Shown here: piece by piece, positions 1-9,783 of the stretch
Layout: each line of letters starts with the position of its first letter
Numbering within the stretch: position 1 is the stretch's first letter
Origin: Lewinellaceae bacterium
GTDB taxonomy: Bacteria; Bacteroidota; Bacteroidia; Chitinophagales; Saprospiraceae
Length of the DNA stretch: 64,000 bases
Direction of reading: 5' to 3'
NCBI GenBank assembly: GCA_016711435.1
Contig: JADJSY010000023.1
Location: forward strand, 82,042 to 146,041
Translations under genes and position numbers: made by a program
The notes under the pieces: model-generated
What the model was told of the DNA's origin: nothing
Database searches by the model: none
Seen by the model: the letters and a program-made list of their open reading frames with translations, nothing else

Positions 1-2173
1 TCAGCATGTTCCCGGCAGCGCAAAACACACAGGAAAACAGGCAGATTTGTCCCGGCGATTCCACACTCATTTTTGGAAATTATGTGTCCGTTGCAGGTGC
101 TTTCCAGCAAATCAGCCCCAATGCAAACGGCTGCGACTCAACCCACACCATAACCGTCAGTCTCTTTCTTCCGGCCCAGAACTCCCAGGAAAACAGGCAG
201 ATTTGTCCCGGCGATTCCACACTCGTTTTTGGAAATTATGTGTCCGTTGCAGGTGCTTTCCAGCAAACAAGTTCCAATACAAACGGCTGCGACTCAACGC
301 ACACCATAACCGTCAGTCTGTTCCCTCCGGCCCAGAACTCCCAGGAAAACAGGCAGATTTGCCCCGGCGATTCCACACTCGTTTTTGGAAATTACGTGAA
401 CGTTGCAGGCGCTTTTCAGCAAATAAGTGCCAATACAAACGGCTGCGACTCCACCGCACACCATAACCGTCAGCCTGTTTCCTCCGGCCCAGAACTCCCA
501 GGAAAACAGGCAGATTTGTCCCGGCGATTCCACAATCGTTTTTGGAAATTACGTTTCCGTTGCAGGTGCTTTTCAGCAAATAAGCCCCAATGCAAACGGC
601 TGCGATTCAACGCACACCATAACCGTCAGTCTCTTTCCTCCGGCCCAGAACTCCCAGGAAAACAGGTTGATTTGTCCCGGCGATTCCACACTCGTTTTTG
701 GAAATTATGTGTCCGTTGCAGGTGCTTTCCAGCAAATCAGCCCCAATACAAACGGCTGCGACTCAACGCACACCATAACCGTCAGCCTGTTTCCTCCGGC
801 CCAGAACTCCCAGGAAAACAGGCAGATTTGCCCCGGCGATTCCACACTCGTTTTTGGAAATTATGTTTCCGCAGCAGGCGCTTTCCAGCAGACCATTGCC
901 AATACAAACGGCTGCGATTCCACCCACACCATAACCGTCAGCCTGTTTCCTCCGGCCCAGAACTCCCAGGAAAACAGGCAGATTTGTCCCGGCGATTCCA
1001 CACTCGTTTTTGGAAATTATGTGTCCGTTGCAGGTGCTTTCCAGCAAATCAGCCCCAATACAAACGGCTGCGACTCCACCACACCATAACCATCAGTCTC
1101 TTCCTCCGGCCCAGAACTCCCAGGAAAACAGGCAGATTTGCCCCGGCGATTCCACACTCGTTTTTGGAAATTATGTTTCCGTTGCAGGTGCTTTCCAGCA
1201 AATCAGCCCCAATACAAACGGCTGCGATTCCACCCACACCATAACCGTCAGTCTCTTCCCTCCGGCCCAGAACTCCCAGGAAAACAGGCAGATTTGTCCC
1301 GGCGATTCCACACTCGTTTTTGGAAACTATGTGTCCGTTGCAGGTTCTTTCCAGCAAACAAGTGCCAATGCAAACGGCTGTGATTCAACGCATACCGTCA
1401 CCGTACAATTGACTGGCCAACAACCGCCCTCGTTGGAATTAACACAACCTGATTGCCGCGATACGCTGGGCAAAGTCGTATTGCAGCAACAGCCCGCAGG
1501 TACATTGTTCAGCCTGGATGGTATGCACTTCAGCGTCGATACGGCATTCGATGATTTGCCGGTGGGCGCTTATACATTGTACATAGATTATCAGGGATGT
1601 ATGGATACTGCATCTTTCGAGTTGTTTGCGCCGAATATTCCCGAACTGTATTTGCCGGCGGACACCCTGATCCTGCCCGGAGCAAGCGTACGCATAGATC
1701 CCGATTTTTCGCAGAGCGGGACCTTCCTGTTCGACTGGAAACCGGCGCAGAGCCTGAGTTGCGCAGATTGTGCCACACCCTTCGCCTCGCCTTTTGAAAA
1801 TACCGTGTACACCTTGATCATAACGGATGAGGCCGGTTGCACGGCAATGGACGACATCGGCATAAGTATAAGACAATCATCTGTTTACGGGCCGAACATC
1901 TTTAGTCCGGATGGCGATAACAGCAATGATTTTTTTACTTTGTATGCCGACGGGGCTTCCGTTGAAAGCATCGCCCTGCTCCAAGTGTTCGATCGTTGGG
2001 GCAATCAGGTGTTCGAGCGAAAAAATTTCCTCCCTAATATAGCGGAAATGGGATGGGATGGTCATTTCAAGGGCAAAATCATGGATACAGGGGTGTATGT
2101 CTGGCAAGCGAGCGTTGTCCTCCAGGGTGGGGAAACGCTGTACTTCCGGGGCGATGTGCTGCTGGCGAAATGA
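1..2173 (+). CDS. Repeat adhesin, C-terminal part, with gliding-motility C-terminal domain (5' partial, frameshifted)
   Basis: The gene enters from the left edge. It encodes nine near-identical units of about 52 residues containing the pattern CPGDST...FGNYV...GAFQQ...NGCDSTHTITV, then about 260 unique residues ending in a CHU_C-type domain (NIFSPDGDNSNDFF, FDRWGNQVF, GVYVWQ). That ending is the type IX secretion signal of SprB-like surface adhesins, so the product is probably exported and displayed on the cell surface. The frame breaks three times: one extra base near 453 and one missing base each near 1077 and 1097, all in copies of the same repeat, where the other copies show the intact reading. 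The repeat stretch could also be mis-sized in assembly. Family assignment is firm; ligand and full length are unknown. Confidence 0.85.
43..1395 (+). repeat. Nine tandem 156-bp coding repeats
   Basis: Units recur every 156 bp, with starts near 43, 199, 355, 512, 668, 823, 979, 1133 and 1289. Most differ at only a few positions. They are in frame with the adhesin and encode its 52-residue surface module. The near identity implies recent duplication or gene conversion. Confidence 0.9.
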
Positions 2174-2478
2174 GGTGTTTGGTGTTTGGGGTGTGGTGTT
2201 TGGTGTTTGGGGCGGTAACATGAGTCATCCCGAATTTTGGCGCGAAAAGACTGCGAAGCAGTCAAATCTATGTGCTCTACAACACCCGTAGAGTAATTTA
2301 AACACATAGGCACATAGAAAACATAGCGTAGAGTACTCTTAACTATGTTTTATGTGCCTATGTGTTTTAAAATGTCGCGCTCGGCAAATAGAGCACATAG
2401 ATTTGACTGCTGCAGTCTTTCGCCAATGGGATGACTCATGTTACCGCCCCAAACACCACACCCCAAACACAAAAAAAT
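2172..2478. repeat. Large palindromic element, copy 1 of the CATAGGCACATAG family
   Basis: This fills the gap after the adhesin. Outer arms are GTTTGGTGTTTGGGG words at 2175-2230 and their complement at 2428-2470. Middle arms (CAGTCAAATCTATGTGCTC) are at about 2258 and 2390. Inner arms read CACATAGGCACATAG and its complement. The apex CGTAGAGTACTCT holds the perfect palindrome AGAGTACTCT. Related copies lie at 42953-43095 and 57170-57425. No open frame of coding quality lies inside. Confidence 0.8.
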
Positions 2479-2615
2479 GGGCGGACTTTTACAAGTCCTC
2501 CCATCATCTCTCATGGTCTTCTTTTGCTTCAAAACTGGTTCTCTTTCTTATCAGAGAAGCGCTTTCCGGTATTTGAGTACTTCAGTGTTTGTCTTGTGTT
2601 TTGTTCACAACCGAT

Positions 2616-2951
2616 TCAGTCTTGCGCATAAGAAGAGCCACGCGATTTTTTAGAAGGCTCGAAATCGATGATATAAAAATTTTTATATTCCCTTGCTTTA
2701 TACAAACCTGGCAGTATGCTCGATTCCAATAATTGCAGATGATTTACCATAGCGGCAGGTAAATCAAAAGCGTGGTCGATCCTGAAATGACCATCCTGAA
2801 AAAAGGTGTCAATAATGGCAGTGCTCATTGAACTTTTCAGAAAATAGATACGCGCGTAACCATTGCTAGTACGGCGGAAAATCGCTTCTGTTTGAGGACA
2901 ATTGGCTTGTAACGCTGAATTTTCAAGTGATGCAATTGGATTGGCAGGCAT
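2616..2951 (-). CDS. Hypothetical protein, 111 aa
   Basis: I do not recognise this protein. It is soluble, with no signal peptide or membrane segment, and mixes aromatic and charged residues (NGYARIYFLK, DGHFRIDHAFDLP, YKNFYIIDFEPSKK) in a way typical of a real small protein. The ATG at 2951 is preferred to a TTG 24 bases upstream. It stands alone between the palindromic element and the divergent HTCS regulator. It could be a spurious frame, but no competing frame covers the interval. Confidence 0.45.
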   Translation of the reverse strand: MPANPIASLENSALQANCPQTEAIFRRTSNGYARIYFLKSSMSTAIIDTFFQDGHFRIDHAFDLPAAMVNHLQLLESSILPGLYKAREYKNFYIIDFEPSKKSRGSSYAQD

Positions 2952-3133
2952 AGATTCGATTAAATATAAGATCAAAAAATATCTGCTGCAAAGGTGGAAA
3001 CGCCATTCAGATAGCGCTTGCGTTTATTTCCCAAATACTTGACGAATTTTCCCAGGATGAGAAAAAGGGAAATACTACTTTTACCCTCCGTTTCATTTAT
3101 CACGCAGCGTCAGTCCTATCCCGATTGCCAAAC

Positions 3134-6100
3134 ATGATACAATTGAGGGTCATCATTTTGCTTTTACTGTACTGTTCCTGCGAGGTTATCCGTGCGCAAA
3201 CACCTCCTATCCAGTCGATCACTGTTGCAGACGGGCTTTCTCAGGGATTTATCACCGCCTTGTATCAGGATCGGCGCGGTTTTTTGTGGATTGGCACCCT
3301 GGATGGCCTCAATCGCTACGACGGTTACTCCATCCGTCGTTTTAATCATCAGCCTTTTAGCAAGTTTTCACTTTCCAATTCTGCCTATATCACCACTATT
3401 CAGGAAGATACAGCAGGATTGTTGTGGATTGGAACGGATGAATGCCTGTATGTCTTTGATCCTGCGACAGAGCGATTTTTTAATCTCAACTATCCGTTGC
3501 AGGAATTACCGAGGCAAGGTGTGAACAGCGCAGCCATAGATTTGGCAGGTACCATTATTGTACACATGCCCAGCAAACAGGATTCCGTTGGATTGTACCA
3601 TATTACTGTCCCACCCAATTTCTCCCATCAATTGCGTTACGGGAACGATCCGTTGGCAGGTGTGCGTACCGAAAAGGTAACTGCGCCCCGGAATATCCAT
3701 ACACCTGTTTACCTGGAATCGTGTATCGGCGATACACTACTGCTGGTTCGGGGGGATGATGGACGGGGCTACCGGATAACCGGGCCACCCTATCGTTTGA
3801 CGCCCTTTGATTTATTGCGGTTGAATACACCGGACCACAGCATTCTCTGGAATAACAATATCGGCATTTATTTCCGCCGCCGGCTCCCCGACGGGCGCGA
3901 TACCCTGGTATCCCCGAATGAATGGAGACGTATGATGCGCCTGAAAGACAGTACCCGTGTTTTTAATCTTGGAGGAAACAAGGTGATATATAAAATTATA
4001 TCGGAGGGACCATTATACAGCGATTCCATTGCGCTTTCCAATTTGAGCGAGGTATTCCGAAATGAATTTACCCCTTTTCTGGAATTTCCTTACGGGGTAA
4101 GCGTCATTTTGGGCGACCGGTCGGACGTGCTTTGGGTAGGCACCGGCGGGAATGGATTGCAAAAAGTCAATATGCGCAACCTGGCTTTCCGGCATTTGCT
4201 GCCCGCCACTTCCCTGTATAACCTGCAAGAAATGCCCGATGGCCGAATCTGGGCAGGCAAATTGCAACACCAGAAACTGGTAAACCTGCAAACAGGACAG
4301 TTTGAAGAGGCGCCCTGGGCTTCTTTTTTTCGCAATAAAATTATTTATAACGTACTGCCCGATCGCTCCGGCAACCTTTGGTTTGTTGTTGCCGGCAATA
4401 ATCATGGTGACATTGGAAGTATTGTGTTCTGGGAAAAAACGAGCGGGCAATACCGGGAACTGGCACAGATCCCTTCTTTCAAAGAGTCGGTTGCCGAACA
4501 AATACTGGAAGATCGCAACGGCAACGTCTGGATTGCAGCGCATGACGGGCACCTGTTCCGAAGTGGCCCGGGAGGTAGCAACATCAGGCACTTCAATTAT
4601 GCAGAACTGTTTTCCGAAAATGATAAAAACCTGACAACCAATGCGATCCTGGAAGATTCGGAAGGCCGGTTATGGATCGGGACAAGCAGGGGATTGCTCG
4701 AAGTGCGCAACCCTGTCCAACCGGAAGGGCCGGATTTTCACCTACAACAACACCAGCCGGACAACCCGAAGTCGTTGAGTTGGAACTGGATTTTGTGTTT
4801 ATACCAGAACCCCGCAATAACCCATCAACTCTGGATCGGCACACGTGGCGGCGGTTTAAATTGTTTTGATAAAAATACAGGACAGTTCAGCCATTACACG
4901 GAGATGGACGGCCTGGCAGACAATGTCGTGTATGGTATCGTTCCCGACGATCAAGGCAATCTCTGGTGTAGTACCAACCGGGGGCTTTCCCGTTTCAATC
5001 CGCAAACCGGCGTTTTTGTCAATTACTACCAGTCGGATGGACTACAAAACAATGAATTCAATACCGGCGCTTTTTTGCGCGGCAGGGACGGCAACCTGTT
5101 ATTTGGCGGCGTCAACGGGCTTACTTTATTCAATCCGGACGATATAAAACTGGCCGAACAGGCGCCACCGGTTGCGATCACCAACATCCGGGTGCGCGGC
5201 AACCTGCTGGCGCCTGCCCGCGAAGGTTCACCCTTGCAGTTTGCGCCGCCTTTTGCCCAAACGCTGACACTCCCGTTTGCAGAAAACAACGTAACATTTG
5301 AGTTTGCCGCACTTGATTTTGCCAATCCCGCCACCAATCGCTACCGTTATCAGATGCAGGGCATCGACCGCGGCTGGATTTATTCGGGTACCACACATTC
5401 CGCCAATTACGCCAGTTTGCCCCCGGGCGCTTACACTTTTCAGGTGCAGGCCGCTACCGCCGACGGCGCCTGGAACCAGCAGGGCGCTACTTTTCAATTG
5501 GTGATTTTACCTCCCTGGTATCGAAGCAGGCTGGCATATTTGTTATATGTACTCCTGGCTGCCGGAGCCACCTGGAGTTTTATCCGTTTCCGCGAAGAAC
5601 GCCTCCGCGAGCAGCATATACTCCAACTCAAACAACAGGAATCGGAACGCCTCAAAGAACTTGATTCGTTTAAAAATCGCGTTTTTGCCAATATTACACA
5701 TGAATTTCGCACACCGCTTACCATTATCCTCGGTCTTGCCGAGCGACTCAGGCGGGGCGAGCGCCAGGACAATATTCAGGACAGCGCCGGGAACATTATC
5801 ACCCAGGGCGCCAATCTGCTCGATTTGGTCAATCAAATGCTCGACCTCGCAAAATTAGAATCCCAGGGACTGGTACTTCACCCCATTCAGGGCAATATAA
5901 GCGCATTTATCCGGTACCAAATCGAGTCGTTTCAGTCTCTTGCGGTTTATAAAGATTTGAAATTAACGGTACAAACAGATCCGCCCGACCTGGTAATGGA
6001 TTATGACCCACAGCGTTTCCGGCAAATTCTGAGCAACCTGCTTTCCAACGCCATACGCCATACGCCTCCCGGCGGCAACATTACCGTACGATGCTCCCGA

Positions 6101-7195
6101 ACGATGGAAAACCAGGCTGTCCTGGAAGTTGCCGATGCAGGAGAAGGCATTTTGCCGCAAGATTTACCCCATATTTTTGACCGTTTTTACCAGGGACGTT
6201 CTTCCGAACAAAAACAGGGCGCCGGCGGGATCGGACTTGCGCTTACCCGGGAATTGGTGTTGTTGGCCGGCGGTAATATACGGGTGGAAAGCCCGCCCGG
6301 CAAAGGCGCCACTTTTACGATAACAATGCCCATCACAAACAATGCAACTCCTGTTTCCAATGAAACAGCTATGGCGCTGCCGCTCTCGATCGCCCTGGCA
6401 ACTACCGAGACAACCAGTCATGCCGGCCGCCAGTTCCCGCTGCTGCTCGTGATGGAAGACAATGCAGTGGTAGCCGATTACCTGCGCCTTTGTTTGACCG
6501 GGCATTACCGGCTGCTTTTTGCTGCCGATGGCGAAAAAGGCATACAAATGGCATACAAACATATCCCCGACATCATTATTTCGGACGTGATGATGCCTTA
6601 TAAAGATGGACTGGAAGTAACGGATTTGCTCAAAAAAGACGAGCGTACCAGCCATATTCCGATTGTTCTCCTGACGGCAAAAACACAGATGGATGATCGG
6701 CTGGATGGTTTGCGACGAGGCGCCAACGCTTACCTGACCAAACCTTTTAACGACCAGGAACTGCTGCTCGTGCTCAAAAACCAATTGGAATTCCAGCGAA
6801 TCTGGAAACAACGCTATACTGTTTTTGAAAAGGGCCTTTCGGTAGATGTGCCGGAATCGCCTGTAACAAACAGCGATTCCTTTCGGACAGATGACGCATT
6901 TATGAAAAAATTATACGGGATTTTTGAGACCCACTACACTGATGAACATTTTAACCATGAACAACTCTGCCGCCTGACAGGCATGAGCAGCTCGCAGCTA
7001 CACCGGAAACTGACCGCGCTCACCGACCAGCCCGCCATGCAAATGCTGCGTACTTTCCGACTGAACAAAGCCCGCGACCTGCTGCGCACCCGCCGCGACC
7101 TGCATGTGACTGAAATATGTATGCTGGTCGGGTTTAATAACCCTGCGCATTTTTCGCGCATGTTCTCTAAAACGTTTGGCCGCCTTCAGCGGTAA
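3134..7195 (+). CDS. Hybrid two-component system regulator (HTCS) with AraC output
   Basis: One polypeptide spans the inner membrane and joins sensing to DNA binding. In order it has: a signal peptide (LLLLYCSCEVIRAQ); a periplasmic two-propeller sensor of Reg_prop repeats (FLWIGT, LWIGTDE, LWIGTRGGGLN); a Y_Y_Y domain near 700-775; a membrane helix near 790; a HisKA domain with H856 in THEFRTPLT; an HATPase domain (NAIRHTPPGG, GGIGLAL); a receiver with acceptor D1151 in ISDVMMP; and an AraC-type helix-turn-helix. The ATG at 3134 is preferred to the in-frame TTG at 3125. The last residues run off the family pattern. Adding one base near 7175 restores FGRPPSAVR and moves the stop to 7210-7212. 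HTCS proteins usually control neighbouring polysaccharide genes, but none lies next to it here, so its target is unknown. Confidence 0.95.
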   Translation: MIQLRVIILLLLYCSCEVIRAQTPPIQSITVADGLSQGFITALYQDRRGFLWIGTLDGLNRYDGYSIRRFNHQPFSKFSLSNSAYITTIQEDTAGLLWIGTDECLYVFDPATERFFNLNYPLQELPRQGVNSAAIDLAGTIIVHMPSKQDSVGLYHITVPPNFSHQLRYGNDPLAGVRTEKVTAPRNIHTPVYLESCIGDTLLLVRGDDGRGYRITGPPYRLTPFDLLRLNTPDHSILWNNNIGIYFRRRLPDGRDTLVSPNEWRRMMRLKDSTRVFNLGGNKVIYKIISEGPLYSDSIALSNLSEVFRNEFTPFLEFPYGVSVILGDRSDVLWVGTGGNGLQKVNMRNLAFRHLLPATSLYNLQEMPDGRIWAGKLQHQKLVNLQTGQFEEAPWASFFRNKIIYNVLPDRSGNLWFVVAGNNHGDIGSIVFWEKTSGQYRELAQIPSFKESVAEQILEDRNGNVWIAAHDGHLFRSGPGGSNIRHFNYAELFSENDKNLTTNAILEDSEGRLWIGTSRGLLEVRNPVQPEGPDFHLQQHQPDNPKSLSWNWILCLYQNPAITHQLWIGTRGGGLNCFDKNTGQFSHYTEMDGLADNVVYGIVPDDQGNLWCSTNRGLSRFNPQTGVFVNYYQSDGLQNNEFNTGAFLRGRDGNLLFGGVNGLTLFNPDDIKLAEQAPPVAITNIRVRGNLLAPAREGSPLQFAPPFAQTLTLPFAENNVTFEFAALDFANPATNRYRYQMQGIDRGWIYSGTTHSANYASLPPGAYTFQVQAATADGAWNQQGATFQLVILPPWYRSRLAYLLYVLLAAGATWSFIRFREERLREQHILQLKQQESERLKELDSFKNRVFANITHEFRTPLTIILGLAERLRRGERQDNIQDSAGNIITQGANLLDLVNQMLDLAKLESQGLVLHPIQGNISAFIRYQIESFQSLAVYKDLKLTVQTDPPDLVMDYDPQRFRQILSNLLSNAIRHTPPGGNITVRCSRTMENQAVLEVADAGEGILPQDLPHIFDRFYQGRSSEQKQGAGGIGLALTRELVLLAGGNIRVESPPGKGATFTITMPITNNATPVSNETAMALPLSIALATTETTSHAGRQFPLLLVMEDNAVVADYLRLCLTGHYRLLFAADGEKGIQMAYKHIPDIIISDVMMPYKDGLEVTDLLKKDERTSHIPIVLLTAKTQMDDRLDGLRRGANAYLTKPFNDQELLLVLKNQLEFQRIWKQRYTVFEKGLSVDVPESPVTNSDSFRTDDAFMKKLYGIFETHYTDEHFNHEQLCRLTGMSSSQLHRKLTALTDQPAMQMLRTFRLNKARDLLRTRRDLHVTEICMLVGFNNPAHFSRMFSKTFGRLQR

Positions 7196-7212
7196 GAGAT
7201 GTTAAAGCGTAA

Positions 7213-7877
7213 AGGCAGGGCGAATAACTTTTCGGCGCTTCCCGGTTTCCGCTCTTGTTGGCGTCCACCAGTTCCAATATCGGCCCCGGGGCGTGGTGGC
7301 GGCGGCTTTCTTGGGTAAAAATGACCCCGCGAACGGGTACGCGGCTTGGCGGGGCCGGCCGAGTGTCGACTCGATATTGGAACGCATGGTCGCCCAAAAA
7401 AACAAAAAAGGGTACATTTTTTTACTTCAAAACACAGGATACTAAGTACATCGTCATATCAGATTAGGCTGCGTTATTTGTAAATGCTTGATTGTCAACA
7501 CGAATAACCAATAACTAATAACGGACAACTTCTTATCACTGTCTAAAATGTAAAAAAATGAAAAACGCCTTGTTCAGCGATAGTTACGAAAATCCATGCA
7601 TCGACCTGCTGCCATACATGCAAATGCAGGAGTCCTGTAGCCGGCCGGTAGCAAACCAGTCAGGTGCTGCGAAACAAATAACAGCGCCTGCCTTTTCCGG
7701 CGCTTACTTTTCTTTCCGTCCGTGGCCCTTCGGAATCAAAACAAATATTTTCTGGCGCTTCCCGGTTTGTATACAATTTGTATTGCTTATCCAAAATCAA
7801 AATGTTTATAGGCGTTTTATTTGGTTATCCAAATAAAACGTCCTTTATTTGCCCATTAGGAAAAGTAATGTTATCTT
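7213..7877. other. Intergenic stretch with inverted repeats, no convincing gene
   Basis: This 665-base gap holds an 11-base inverted repeat (TTCCAATATCG at 7272-7282, complement at 7372-7382) around a GC-rich loop, a reversed copy of the 80-bp dispersed element at about 7471-7540, and a perfect palindrome at 7813-7840. A 92-codon frame at 7558-7836 (MKNALFSDSYENP...) has no recognisable features and ends inside the palindrome. I do not call it a gene. The phrase GGCGCTTCCCGGTTT occurs twice, at about 7228 and 7752. Confidence 0.5.
7813..7840. promoter_or_regulatory. Perfect 12-bp inverted repeat upstream of nqrA
   Basis: CGTTTTATTTGG, a TTAT loop and CCAAATAAAACG form a perfect hairpin or operator 37 bases before the nqrA start. 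It is AT-rich and lacks a following T-run, so an operator or 5'-UTR hairpin is as likely as a terminator. The role is inferred from position only. Confidence 0.5.
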
Positions 7878-9239
7878 ATGGGCAAACCAATCAACATCCA
7901 GCGTGGTTACGATATCAGGATAGAGGGAGCCGCTGAAAAAACTGTAGACGACTTATCCCTATCTGACATCATCGGAGTCAAACCTACCGACTTCCACACC
8001 GTAGTACCTAAATTACTCGTGGAAGTCGGTGATGAGGTACTGGCCGGCCAGGCGCTTTTTTTTGACAAAAACCGGCCTGATATTCGGTTTAATTCCCCTG
8101 TAAGCGGCGAAATCGCTGAAATTGTGCGGGGTGAAAAAAGGCGGATACTTGAAATCCGCATCCTGCCCGACAAAAAAGACATTCGTTACGTCTCCTACCC
8201 GGTTTCCGATCCTGCTGCTCTTTCCCGCGATGAGATCACTGAGCGCCTGCTCGAAAGCGGTTGCTGGAACTACATCCGCCAGCGCCCGTTTTCACTCATT
8301 GCCAACCCTTCCGATACGCCGAAAGGTATTTTTGTTTCCTGTTTCGACTCCGCACCGCTGGCCCCGGATATCAGTTATCTCGTGGATTTTGAAAAAGATA
8401 ATTTCCAGGCAGGCCTGACGGCATTGCAAAATCTTTCCGGCGGTCGCCTGCATTTGGGTTTGCGCGCTGCGCCGCATGCAGGTTTAACGGACAGCGATTT
8501 CACCGGTATTCCGGTCGAACATATTCACCATTTTAAAGGGCCTCACCCGGCAGGAAACGTAGGCATCCAGATTCACCATATCGACCCGATTAAAAAAGGC
8601 GAAGTCGTCTGGTATGTGCATCCGCATGATGTGGTGATCTTGGGCAGGCTTTTTCGCGAAGGCCGTTACCGCGCCGACAGGTTACTGGCGCTCACCGGCA
8701 GTTCGGTGCTGCGGCCGCAATATTTCCGCGCCATGACGGGGCAACGCATCAGCAACATACTCGGCGGCAGGCTGCGCGATGCGCACAGCCGCACCATACA
8801 GGGCAATGTGTTGACGGGAAGTACTGCCGGTTCGGATGATTTTTTGTCGTATTATGAAAACCAGATCACCGTCATCCCGGAAGGCGATGAACCCGAGTTT
8901 TTGGGCTGGCTGCTGCCGGGCATCAAAAAACTAAGCCTCTCGCGCACCTATTTTTCCTGGTTATTTCCCAAACGTACCTACCAACTCGATACCAACATGC
9001 ACGGCGAGGAGCGGGCTTTCGTGATGACCGGTCAATACGACAAGGTGTTGCCGATGGATATTTATCCCGTGTATTTACTCAAAGCCATTCTGGCAAGAGA
9101 CATCGAACGCATGGAGGCGCTGGGTATTTATGAAGTTGCCGAAGAGGATCTTGCACTGTGCGAGTTTGTATGCACTTCCAAAATTGACGTACAAAAAATT
9201 GTCGCGGAAGGACTGGAATATGCCCGCCTGGAAGGATAA
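7878..9239 (+). CDS. nqrA: Na+-translocating NADH:quinone reductase subunit A
   Basis: NqrA is the cytoplasmic-side subunit of the respiratory complex that oxidises NADH, reduces quinone and pumps sodium out of the cell. At 453 residues it has the normal family length. The N-terminal half has the RnfC/NqrA barrel-sandwich layout (VVPKLLVEVGDEVLAGQALFF). The ATG at 7878 follows an AGGAAAAG Shine-Dalgarno-like stretch. It is the first of six nqr genes in canonical A-B-C-D-E-F order, interrupted only by one small membrane-protein gene after nqrA. A copy of the dispersed TTATC element begins right after its stop codon. Confidence 0.95.
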   Translation: MGKPINIQRGYDIRIEGAAEKTVDDLSLSDIIGVKPTDFHTVVPKLLVEVGDEVLAGQALFFDKNRPDIRFNSPVSGEIAEIVRGEKRRILEIRILPDKKDIRYVSYPVSDPAALSRDEITERLLESGCWNYIRQRPFSLIANPSDTPKGIFVSCFDSAPLAPDISYLVDFEKDNFQAGLTALQNLSGGRLHLGLRAAPHAGLTDSDFTGIPVEHIHHFKGPHPAGNVGIQIHHIDPIKKGEVVWYVHPHDVVILGRLFREGRYRADRLLALTGSSVLRPQYFRAMTGQRISNILGGRLRDAHSRTIQGNVLTGSTAGSDDFLSYYENQITVIPEGDEPEFLGWLLPGIKKLSLSRTYFSWLFPKRTYQLDTNMHGEERAFVMTGQYDKVLPMDIYPVYLLKAILARDIERMEALGIYEVAEEDLALCEFVCTSKIDVQKIVAEGLEYARLEG

Positions 9240-9395
9240 GTAGTTATCGGTTATTAGTTATTGGTTATCACAGGGTAATCAGGCACACACGTATCTATTT
9301 ATCACTACCCACAGAAGGAACAAGGCAAAGGCAAATTGCAAAAAATCAATATCAAACTATCAAATCATACAAACTTTCAAACCATTTTGAACACC

Positions 9396-9746
9396 ATGAC
9401 AAAAGCAGCCAAATCAGTTTATTACTTTGGATTTTATTTATTTGTATTGGGCCTCACGCTCATTGTTGCGCCCAATATGCTATTATCCATGTTCGGTTTT
9501 GAAGCCACCGAAGAAGTCTGGATAAGGGTACTCGGCTCGGTTGTTTTTACCATCGGCATTTATTACACGTTCACGGCGCCTTCCAACAATGAAACCTTTT
9601 TTAAAGCCACCATTTATAGCAGGTCATCTATTTTGCTCTGGTTTGCACTTTTTGTATTGATGGGCTGGACCAAACCAAACCTGCTGCTATTCGCAGGAAT
9701 TGATGTGTTGGGCGCTTTTTGGACCTGGAGCGCCATGCGTAAATAA
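9396..9746 (+). CDS. Small four-helix membrane protein inside the nqr operon, 116 aa
   Basis: I do not recognise a named family. The protein is mostly hydrophobic, with about four membrane segments (YYFGFYLFVLGLTLIVAP, VLGSVVFTIGIYYTF, SSILLWFALFVLMGW, LLLFAGIDVLGAFWTW). The start at 9396 (MTKAAKSVYY) is preferred to an upstream in-frame start because the hydrophobic domain begins just after it. It sits between nqrA and nqrB with short gaps on the same strand, so it is probably cotranscribed. A link to the NQR complex is inferred from position alone. Confidence 0.7.
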   Translation: MTKAAKSVYYFGFYLFVLGLTLIVAPNMLLSMFGFEATEEVWIRVLGSVVFTIGIYYTFTAPSNNETFFKATIYSRSSILLWFALFVLMGWTKPNLLLFAGIDVLGAFWTWSAMRK

Positions 9747-9783
9747 GAAATTCATTTATTCACCCGTTCCTTAATACTGAACT

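Noticed and set aside
43..1395. Regular repeats resembling a CRISPR-like or satellite array
   Set aside because: Units are 156 bp, contiguous, without spacers, and are in frame with an adhesin.
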